Positions 54,060 to 62,374 of a stretch of DNA of 64,000 nucleotides are shown piece after piece. The translations under genes were made by a program, and so were the position numbers. The notes below the pieces were generated by a model. The model was not told the origin of the DNA. It did no database searches and saw only the letters and a program-made list of their open reading frames with translations. How positions within the stretch are numbered: position 1 is the stretch's first letter; every line of letters begins with the position of its first letter. Source of the DNA: Paulinella micropora (taxonomy: Eukaryota; Cercozoa; Imbricatea; Euglyphida; Paulinellidae); NCBI GenBank assembly GCA_019918135.1, contig WBZZ01001303.1, forward strand, positions 1 to 64,000. Direction: 5' to 3'.

Positions 54060-55982
54060 ATGAGGCAGCTCGCTCTCTGGGAGCCAGTAGCAAGACGTTT
54101 AGCGCCAGGGCCCGGGAGCCAAGTTCCCCGCGCAAACCCTGCGCCCCCTCAATCTAGCCAGCGCAAGCGTGCTAGGAGCCCCTCTCCAGTCTCAGATCCC
54201 GTGAGCTCGAAGTTACGAGAAACCAAAGCCAGGGAAAAGAAGCTGAAATGCATCCCGACGCCGCTGCCACCCGAGGTGAGCAGCGGGCCTGTTCGGGCGC
54301 CGTTCTGGACCGACACTGTCCAGGAGCTGTCCAGGCAGTTACCGCTGGTCGCAGGAAGCGACTTGCGCAGAGCAGGTTGTTGGCCCATTTCTCTCAGCAA
54401 AATTTTAGCGCGCGGATCCTGGAGCTCGACCCGCAGGTACGAGCCGGCAACGACACACAGCTCACAAGCAACAACGTCTTGGCAGTCGCGGCTGTCTTCG
54501 CTGCCTCACACCGTAGTCTGTGCGCGACTCCACGCAGCCAAGGGCAGGAAGGTGCCCAAGAAGAGAGCTGTCAGCCAGAAGGCAACACCAGCGCTCAAGA
54601 CAGTCACGTACCGAGTCTACTCTAGCAGCAACAAACCGCGAACAAGGCAAGCCTGGTTACGCAAGGCCTGGCTGCTATATAGGGCTGTCCATACAATCTG
54701 GAACGCTGCTGTGGCCTGGCTACGAGAGGAGGATAAGCGTTTTCCTGTGCCGAGCCAAGAACAGCCTGTGCTGTCGTCAACCAAGAGGCGACGCATAGAG
54801 AAACCAGAGGCCAAGGAAGAGACGGCCGAAGAAACGCAAGCTAGAAAAGCCCGGGAACGACAGGAGCAACAAGAGCGCAGAGAACAAAGAAGGGCCGAGA
54901 TGGGCGGTAGAATGCGGTGTCTGGGCGACTTTGAGCTAGATACGTTGCGTCTGCGGTTTGTGAAGGACGGTAGCGAATTCGTGCAACAACATTCGTGGCT
55001 TCTCCAGGTGCCGTACAAAATCCGCGACGTAGCCATTCGAGACTTGCAGGCGGCGCGCAAATCAGCCATTGCGAATCTTAAGCAGAAGGGCAAGTTCTTT
55101 CACTGGAAACGAGTAAACTTCCGCAAGTGGCAGGAGCGCAAGTCGACGATTGCGATTTCGCACACGGATTGGGGGCGCAAGCGAGGCTTCTTTGCCGGCT
55201 TCTTCGGGCCGGACTCGGTCGCCTCCAGAGATCGCCAATGGCTGCAGCATGAAATCAAGCACGACGTGCGCCTGAGGGTCGATCGCCTAGGCAAGTGGTA
55301 CTTACACTTGCCAATAGAGATAGAGCAGCGCGAGCGCGACGTGGCCGTGCCAAATACAAAGCGCGTAGTCAGCATTGACCCTGGCGTCAGAAACTTTTTA
55401 ACAATGTACCACGCGGATTCAGGTGCGATAACTGAATGGGGTCGTGGGTCCATTTCGCGCGTGTACCGACTGCAGAAGCATATCGACGCGCTGCTGAGCA
55501 AGCGCGAACTGGTGGCCAAGCAGAAAAAAAGACACCGCTGGCGCTTACGGCGCGCCATCACTCGGGTGCGTGCCAAGGTCTTTAACATGGTCGCCGACGT
55601 GCACAAAAAGGCAGCTAGATGGCTGCTAGATAACCACGACTACGTCGTGCTACCTTGGTTCGGGGCGTCCGACATGGTGAAAGGCAAAGAGGTCTCACGG
55701 AAAGCCAAGCGCAACATGCTGGCCTGGCGCCACGCGGCCTTCCGTACGCGCCTGCTGAACCTGCAACGAGAATATGCAGGGAAGTGCAAGGTGCTAGTAT
55801 GCAACGAAGGCTACACCACCCAAACTTGTACGCAATGCGGGGCCCTGTGGCAGGACATGGGAGCCGCCAGGGTGTACAGCTGCCAGTGGTGTGCCTTGCA
55901 ACACGGACGCGATATGAACGCTAGTCGCAACATTCTCTTGAGACTGCTGGCCCTAGGCGAGCAAGACATTTATACAACCTAA
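54060..55982 (+). CDS. Fanzor-type RNA-guided nuclease (TnpB relative), intact 640 aa
   Basis: ATG 54060 (MRQLALWEPVARRLAPG), open to TAA 55982; earlier in-frame sequence lacks protein character. The N-terminal ~150 residues are basic and Ser/Pro-rich. RuvC-I is VVSIDPGVRNF. The usual TnpB RuvC-II Glu is absent (YVVLPWFGASDMVKG), and a Glu instead precedes the zinc motif (VCNEGYTTQTCTQCG), as in the rearranged active site known for eukaryotic Fanzors. The zinc ribbon is CTQCG...CQWC, and RuvC-III is HGRDMNASRNIL. Fanzors are guided by an RNA from their own locus. No serine recombinase or Y1 transposase is adjacent. The element is flanked by direct repeats. The class is confident; activity is inferred. 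Confidence 0.88.
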   Translation: MRQLALWEPVARRLAPGPGSQVPRANPAPPQSSQRKRARSPSPVSDPVSSKLRETKAREKKLKCIPTPLPPEVSSGPVRAPFWTDTVQELSRQLPLVAGSDLRRAGCWPISLSKILARGSWSSTRRYEPATTHSSQATTSWQSRLSSLPHTVVCARLHAAKGRKVPKKRAVSQKATPALKTVTYRVYSSSNKPRTRQAWLRKAWLLYRAVHTIWNAAVAWLREEDKRFPVPSQEQPVLSSTKRRRIEKPEAKEETAEETQARKARERQEQQERREQRRAEMGGRMRCLGDFELDTLRLRFVKDGSEFVQQHSWLLQVPYKIRDVAIRDLQAARKSAIANLKQKGKFFHWKRVNFRKWQERKSTIAISHTDWGRKRGFFAGFFGPDSVASRDRQWLQHEIKHDVRLRVDRLGKWYLHLPIEIEQRERDVAVPNTKRVVSIDPGVRNFLTMYHADSGAITEWGRGSISRVYRLQKHIDALLSKRELVAKQKKRHRWRLRRAITRVRAKVFNMVADVHKKAARWLLDNHDYVVLPWFGASDMVKGKEVSRKAKRNMLAWRHAAFRTRLLNLQREYAGKCKVLVCNEGYTTQTCTQCGALWQDMGAARVYSCQWCALQHGRDMNASRNILLRLLALGEQDIYTT

Positions 55983-56433
55983 CACACGAAGATCCAGGAC
56001 TGGAAAAGTGATCTGTTATCGTGTTTTTGCCAGATGGAGCCTGGCTGTGTCGTGAACAGTCTGTAGTGTCTCGGTCGCAAGATCAAAGACTTCAATCCAT
56101 CCGGTATAGGGAAAAATCCGGTGACTCCTAAAAAAAATTCCTTTTGTAAGTGTTGGCAGAAAAAAAATTCCCCAGTCTCTCTGCTCCCGCTGTGTCATGC
56201 CCCCCCCCCCTCCCCACAAATATCAGAAGCAAAGAGAGGGGGAGGTGCGGGGAGGGGGTCCAGTGCATTTCCTTCCAATATAAGCCGAAGAAAAAAAAAG
56301 GTAACTACAGGTATCTTGTATCTTAAATAAACAGACAACTAAAAAAAAAAGGAGTCTGCTGCTACACCCCCGCGGTCTCTGCCTCCTCTCAAAGCGGAAG
56401 GGGTTTGTGAGTGAAGGAGCGCGAAAAAAAGAA
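55983..56433. other. Fanzor 3' flank, candidate guide-RNA region
   Basis: 450 bases without a gene. It includes the right direct repeat (56116-56174), a C10 run, a purine-rich block and AATAAA at 56324. In TnpB/Fanzor systems the guide RNA is transcribed from the 3' end and flank of the gene, with the guide just outside the element end, so this is the place to look. No structure was proven. Confidence 0.4.
56116..56174. repeat. Direct repeat flanking the Fanzor gene, right copy
   Basis: Same order of motifs as the left copy at 53393-53452 (ATCCGGTGACTC, A-run, ATTCCTT, GTAAGTGTT, GGCAG, A-run). Preceded by TAGGGAAAA, itself part of the ~66-bp repeat unit. Confidence 0.7.
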
Positions 56434-58666
56434 ATGAATGAGCAAAAGCAGAGCGCCGCTACCGACGCGCTCTATGGCGGCGCCATTGCTGAGGCGCTGG
56501 TGTTGCCGAAGGAAATCTCGCAAAGCAACGCAGCGTGCCTCGACCTGGGAGGCGTCTACAGACCCTTGTGGACGAAGCTGGGAATCACGCCAGGGCAGTG
56601 GGGCAGCGATACATCCATGATGCTGTGCTTCCTGCACTTTTTGAAGGTGGGCAGTGACACTGACTTCGTCCGGTTGCGGACTCTATTTGAAAAATGGCGC
56701 ACGGAAGGACTGTTCCGCGTGTTGCCGCCTGTTGTTGAGTCGGCGCTCCTGGGCACGACAGTCCAGGCCGCGCTGATGGAGTTCAAGACTGAAAAAAACA
56801 ACTTTACCCGAATCGGCTGTCCAAAGGACAATTACGGAGGCTGCGCGCCGCTCACGCGGGTGGCGCCTGCCGCGCTCAGGTACGACCTGCCAGTGTGCCT
56901 GCGGATGGCCTATTGGCAAAGCAAGACCACACACCAGAGCGAGGACACGGCGCACTGCTGCATGGCGTTTGCGGCGGTTCTGCATCGCGCGCTGACCGCC
57001 AGTGCCAACGATTTTCCACAATTCAACGAGGTGCTGAAAGGCCTGGCACAGGAAATTAACGAGCAGCTAAAAACGCAAGCTGAAGCCAAGGGTTTGAAGA
57101 CGCCCACCAAGCTGCTCGACGCTGTCGTCGAACTATTGAACGGTTCGTCCGCCGTCTGGAACTGGAGGTCGCCTGCTTACACAGAGACATTAGCAGGTGA
57201 TCGCGCGCGAACGTACAGCTGCTTTGGCGCCCTGGCCCTGGCGCTGCACTTCCTTGACGGCGTCAAGCACCTGCGGGCCCGCCAGTTCGAGGCCGCCGTC
57301 CTGCGCTGCGTGAACCTCGGCACCGCGGGGGGTCCCGCGGCGGTGCTGGTGGGCCAGGTGGCGGGTGCCCTGTACGGCGGCATCCCCGAGGAATGGACCC
57401 GGGCGCTTGCCGGTGTCGCCGGACAACATTTGTCCGACCTTCCCGCCGCCGCCGCCGAATGGGAAAATCGGCGAGCGGCAAGCAGCCTCGCGTCAAAAGT
57501 TGGCAGAGCTGGCGCCAAAGATATGTCTTTTGAAGAACACGAATGGTTTAAGCAGCTGTTTGGCCAGGCAGAGAGCTCGTCAAAATCCAAGCAGCTGAAC
57601 GAGGCAGAATACAAGAGCATGCAAGGCCTGTTCAGCGTGGGGCGGGGTTACGTTAGGGGGCAAGAGGTTTTTCTGCTCCAGAACGAGGGCCGCGCCTTCA
57701 TAGCGGGCGGCTTCGAGCTCGTTTCGCTAGACGAAATAAGGAAACGAGCAAAGGATGCATGCAGCTCGTTCCCGGGAAAAGGCCGCGTGAGCTTCTCGCA
57801 CCAGACTACGCGCTCCGCCTTCAACGACCACTGCAAAGAAGAAAACAGGGGCGCTCTGTTCCAGGTCGCCTCGCAGTTCAATTGCCTTGAGTTCCCCAGT
57901 TCCCAGCAAACGCCTGAGCACTGCCTCACCGGTTACATACGCGATCACACCCAGGGGCCCGACTGTGTGTTGGCGGCGGCGCCAGCGCTCTTCTATCGGC
58001 AGTACTGCCTGCCGATGCCCGCCAGAAGAAAAGCGCGGCCAGCGCGCCGACCGCCAGCTGAACACATTGCGGCCGGTCATAAATTACCTCAAGGAACAAT
58101 TGCCAGGCGTGGAGAGTTTGCGCGTAGAGAACGGCTACGTGAAGTGCAGGCTCCCCCACATGAAACTTATAAACAATTATATAAAAAATTTAAGCGACAA
58201 CAACAAGGACGAGATCCGAAAGCTACTGCAAGTAGGCCTAGTCACAAACGCCGAGGTGCCCTTTGCACAACGCAACAACCTGCGTTTTTCTCTGCGACCG
58301 CCGCGCGGTGGCGACCAGTTCGTGCACCAGGTGCTGTGCTCGGCGCTGGGCGTTACCTATGCGGCAAACCCCGGCGACAGGCAGTTCTGGCGCGAATTTG
58401 CGCAGCTGGCCCTGGACTCGCTGTACGAATCGACGCTGTGGTGTGCGCTCGAAAGGGCGGCCAAAGGGGAACACTGTCGTGTGTTGCTGACGTTTGTGGG
58501 CGGCGGGGTGTTTGGCAACGACCGCGAATGGATCGCGAGCGCCATCAACCGCGCCCTAACCAAAGTGCAAAAATGTGTCGGACAACGAGGGCCCGTGCTG
58601 AACGTCACGCTGCTGCATTATCAGAAATTAGACGAGTTCTACGTTCAACGAATTCCTGCTACATGA
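56434..58666 (+). CDS. ADP-ribosylglycohydrolase-like domain fused to a macrodomain-like domain, one frameshift
   Basis: ATG 56434 (MNEQKQSAATDALYGGAIAEALVLP). Residues 10-320 follow the ADP-ribosylglycohydrolase (ARH/DraG) layout: DALYGGAIAEA, WGSDTSMML (normally DDT), TRVAPAAL, a THQ motif, and GTAGGPAAVLVGQVAGALYG, where active enzymes have GGDTDT. Several metal-binding Asp are missing, so this half is probably inactive. The C-terminal half has FNCLEFPSSQQTPE, TQGPDCVLAAAPALFYRQY and LTFVGGGVFGN, like macrodomains of the Legionella MavL type, which remove ADP-ribose. A one-base shift near 58010-58040 separates TQGP from the last 200 residues. TGA at 58664-58666. Likely acts in host ADP-ribose signalling. 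Confidence 0.7.
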
Positions 58667-58881
58667 TTGGCGCAGCGATTTTTTTGTAATTAATTTTTTT
58701 TTGGAATCTTGTTCACACAAAAAAAACGGCCAACCCTCAAGTATGGTTTCTGATATTTAGTTTCGCAACAACTACAGATATTGGCTGACATCAGAAAAAA
58801 AGAATAGTCCCAAATTTTGACGCCCACTTGTGCTGGCCCCTCGCACTCTCCCATTCTCTTTGTTTATCTGCGGTTCTATCT

Positions 58882-59109
58882 TCAGGCCGGTACGAGGCTG
58901 GCGAGCGGAGTGCCCTTAAATTTGATCCGAGTGAAGACCACGTCACCGAACCTGCGCTTGGCACTCTGGATCTTTTGGCGTGCTCTTTTGAGGCCGCAGT
59001 CCTGGACGTAGTTCAGCGCTCGGGACACGTTGATCAAGCCTAGCAAGGGGTCTGCTGTGATGCTACCAAAGATGCTCACGGAGAACCTGCCATCCAGGTG
59101 GTCCGACAT
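58882..59109 (-). pseudogene. Truncated copy of the BRO-like gene
   Basis: ATG at 59107-59109 (MSDHLDGRFSVSIFGSITAD). The first ~72 residues are nearly identical to the gene at 52601 and then stop near LASL; the rest of the gene is missing. It lies in segmental duplication copy B. A product of 70-75 residues is possible, but truncation is the simpler view. Confidence 0.75.
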
Positions 59110-60170
59110 GGGCCCCCCGCGCCGCTGCCGCCGCCGGGGTGAGTATGTGAGTGTGCGGCGCACAAACCAAAAGAGAGCTCAGACTTTTGTTTGGCTTTCA
59201 CCACATTCTCAGCCCCCCCCCCTCCCGCAGAGGGGGCGGCCCCCCTCCCCGCCGAAAGTTCGCAAACGGAGGTTTTCGATTTTTTAGCCGCAATTTGCGG
59301 TATCTTTGAAATTTGTCGCCGCCTGTACCGGGTTCGAAGACATGGCCGATTTTTTTTTCGAGGTCAAAAAAGCCATGACAAATTTGCAAGTGTCTTTTTT
59401 TGGGGAAGGATTGGCGGGCGGGGAAAATTTAATTAGCTTATTTTTTTCCCCGCCCGCCAATCTCTCCCGAAAAAAAAGACACTTTTAAATTTGCGACTGC
59501 CGAAATGTCCTTTGCTGAAAAAAAAGTTTTTTAGCTAAGAACCGCAAATTACGGTAGATTTGTTTTCGTTTTTTAGCCGCAACTTGCGGTTTTTCGCAAG
59601 ATTCGTCGCTACCTTCGCTCGGGCCAGACATCTCAGATTTTCTTTTCGAGGTCAAAAAGGCCATGACCTTTAAAAGTGTATTTTTTGGGGGAAGGATTGG
59701 CGGGCGGGGAAAATTTCATTGTCTTATTTTTTTTCCCTCCCGCCAATCTCTCCCGAAAAAAAAGACGATCGCAAATTTGCGACTGCCAAAATGTCCTTTG
59801 CTGAAGAAAAAGTTTTTTAGCTAAGACCCGCAAATTGCGACGAATTTTTTTGTTTTCTTCATTGGCCGCAAATTGCGACATGGTGTCGTTTGTACCGGAA
59901 ATGTAGGGTGGCAGGATTCTAGAATTCAGCTTCCAATTCAGAGAATTTGACACAAGGCCCGCCTGCCACCACAAAAGTCCGGTGTCAGGATTTTGGGTTT
60001 TTAGGGGGCGTAGGGAAAAATCGACCCAGAAAATCCGCACCTCACAAATCTGGTGGTGGGATTCTGGGTTTCTAGGGACATTGAAAAAAGATAAGTCGCG
60101 AGCCGCGCCTGGCACCGGAAGAATCTGGTTTGGGGGGTAGGGAAAAATCAAGCCGACAACTCACGAATCC
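58892..60170. repeat. Segmental duplication copy B with two palindromes
   Basis: Matches 52388-53396 in order. It carries two palindromes (59390-59482, 59677-59763) where copy A has one, plus GCAATTTGCGG-type motifs and several ~66-bp repeat units (59960-60150). Similarity to copy A breaks at ATCC (60167-60170), the point where copy A enters the Fanzor-side direct repeat. No gene between 59110 and 60270. Confidence 0.75.
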
Positions 60171-60270
60171 AATTTAGTTTTGCAACAACATTTTTTAAAG
60201 CTCATCATCCCCCCGCGAGATTGACGCACGGGGGGTGCCCCGGCTCGCACTCTCTCCTTTTGTTAAAATG

Positions 60271-60711
60271 TTAGGCGGGCACCCACACGCTGTGGCACCG
60301 CGCGCCCGCGCAAATTCGCACCAGCGAGGGCGAGCCGAGGCAGCAGTCCACTGTGTTCCGGCGGCCGGTCCTCACGGTCGTGGCGGGGCGGCAGCCCCAG
60401 CCGCCGCAGCCGCAACACAGCGGGCGCCGTCGCCTGGAGGTCGACGAACAGTTCGTCGGTGACGTCGGTGTGACGCAGACCAACTTCCGACGAGGAGGTT
60501 CGCAGCTCCAGCCTGCCCACCGTAACGCAGCCACGGACAATCTCGCGCTCACAACCGGGTGATAGGTGGATGACCAGGTGCGAGATGGCGGTGAGCCGAG
60601 CGTGTATTGCAGCGACAGGTCTCGCTCAACCAGACAATCCGCAGGCAACATGCCCGCGGTGAAGGAGCCCGGGCTAACAGTTCTTGGGGGGGGGGGGGGG
60701 GGCAAGACCAC
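60271..60711 (-). pseudogene. 3'-terminal remnant of an F-box/LRR gene
   Basis: 60271-60711 is similar to 62375-62830, the C-terminal quarter of the LRR gene at 62375, with the same last ~60 codons (end of gene GGCGGGCACCCACACGCTGT). The 5' three quarters are absent and the frame is shifted relative to the parent, so it cannot make the parent's product. It begins beside a G18 run. Confidence 0.75.
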
Positions 60712-60715
60712 GTGT

Positions 60716-61275
60716 AGTTCATCTGAGATGGAAATGGCCAGACTCTGCGGGGGCCCGACTGGGGCTCTGACAGTGTGGGTCGGTTCGTGGACGTTTGGTG
60801 GCAGGGGTCAGGTCTGCTTGTTCTGACATTCGATGGCTTAGCCCCCGCTTGGGGGTGGGGGGGAAAGGCAACACCGTGGAGGCCGAGGAATTGCCCCGCG
60901 AACCTGCTTGCGGCCCTCCCACCCCACCCCGGTGTGCCACGCCTCGTGCGGCCCCCCTCTCTCCCCCCCCCCCCCAAAGAGAGAAAAGGGGGGGGGCCGC
61001 GCAAAAAATGTCACATCCTTGCGCACTTGCCTCCTCGCTGATTCAGGGCGAGTGGGGGGGAAATCATTTTCAACCTTTTTTTTATTCTGTACAATTTTTA
61101 CAACTAGAATTGGCGGATTGGACTGTAAAAAAACCAGTTATTCCGTTAAAAAAAGGGGGGGGGGCTGGGAGAACGCATCTGGCTTGACAAAGGATCGAGT
61201 GCTGAGCGATTTCTTTTTTGTGGCAGCAACTGCTGCCAATATACGAGGATTTTCGCAGAACTTACTCAAATCTGA
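60716..61275. other. Intergenic region with promoter-like block shared with the Fanzor 5' flank
   Basis: 60985-61095 resembles 53600-53695: a G-run, GGCCGCGCAA, GTCAC, a GCCTC.CGCTGATTCA core, then AAAxATTTTCA and T-rich sequence ending TTATTCT. It lies before an F-box gene here and before the Fanzor gene there. T-rich TTTCTTTTTTGTGGCAG at ~61213 could be a 3' splice site. No gene seen. Confidence 0.45.
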
Positions 61276-62109
61276 ATGAGCGCTACGCACAGGGACAAGA
61301 AACAGAAAATAAACGAGGCCAACACCCCGGACACGACAACAACGCCTTTGGGATTACCACTGGACCTTTGGCCAGAAATCCTGGCCCTTTTAGAGCTAAA
61401 AGACATCCTCGTGTTTGCCAGTGTCTCCACAAGTATCTACGCGCATTTCACCGAAAATAGCCTGATCTGGCACAAGCTAGATTTTCCTCAAGGATTTAAG
61501 GAATGGCAAAGCCCGTACCAACCAGCGCAAGATCTTCTTCTGCGTTGGCGTAAGGTCTGGAGCAAAGCAGAAGTTAGGTTCGGCTTTTTACACCTGTACG
61601 GGTTCAAGTACCTTGCACTCGTCAGAGGTATGCGTTTCAAGGAGCTAGACCTCAGGTTATTTGGGAGAATAATTGATCAAGTGCTCGAGGAGGCGGGGGA
61701 TCAAGAGAGGTTAAACGAGTTACAAATCCTGGGCAGCCTGTGCGTGGACAGAATTCTTATTACTGAAAGCGCCCTACGACTTAAATACTGGCCCCGAGGT
61801 ATTTCAGAGTTAGGACTGCATGTCCTAAATGACCTGGCCAGGTTCAATACGGATAAGCTATAATTACCTCCACTGCCAACGCTGCGTTCAGTTTGGGTGG
61901 CAATATTTGATACCGACGGACTTGTCCTGGATCACCTGATTGGACAGCTCCTAACCCTGCCGCTAGAACTGGAAAAGCTGTCGCTGTATTTTACAGACAT
62001 AAGCCCCGTGCAGATACAAAGGCTCTTTACCCGTTACCGCCACCTTCGGTTGAAAATTAGGTTCCCCCCGAGATCACCACGACTATCCCAACCCGGTGGC
62101 AAACGCTAG
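61276..62109 (+). pseudogene. F-box / LRR-like protein, interrupted by TAA
   Basis: ATG 61276 (MSATHRDKKQKINEANTPDT). F-box LGLPLDLWPEILALLELKDILVFAS, then IWHKLDFPQGF, RGMRFKELDLRLFG and other segments shared with the gene at 16587-18248. An in-frame TAA at 61861-61863 is followed in the same frame by LPPLPTLRSVWVAIFDTDG and LPLELEKLSLYFTDISP to 62109. The paralogue has LPCLPELRELSV at this place, so the sequence beyond the TAA is genuine coding sequence. AT-richer than most other genes here. Confidence 0.7.
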
Positions 62110-62374
62110 TTTCACGAGAGGCCCCGCGCTCTAAGTTTTCGGGGGAGGAGGAAGGGGGGGGGGGGGGCCGCCCCCACCCCGACCCCCAAAAAAATGTTTG
62201 TACAACCCAAAAATGTCCCTTTTTTTACTAAAGAAATCATCAGATGACCAAAAAACTTTGGAATTTGTCGCTACCCTTCGCCGGATTCTGAAAGGAAAAA
62301 GATAACTACTAGTATATCTTCTTTTAATAACTAGATGATGATGCCGGCCCTCCCCCTTCACTTTTGTTCAAATG

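Noticed and set aside
54060-55982. Bacterial insertion sequence (IS200/IS605 or IS607) recently transferred
   Set aside because: The rearranged catalytic Glu and the absence of any Y1 or serine recombinase gene fit a Fanzor better than a complete bacterial IS.
1478-61863. Alternative genetic code with TAG/TAA as Gln
   Set aside because: Many intact genes clearly end with TAG or TAA (for example 10416, 21301, 51437 and 55982), so these codons act as stops in general. Local nonsense, error or readthrough fits better.
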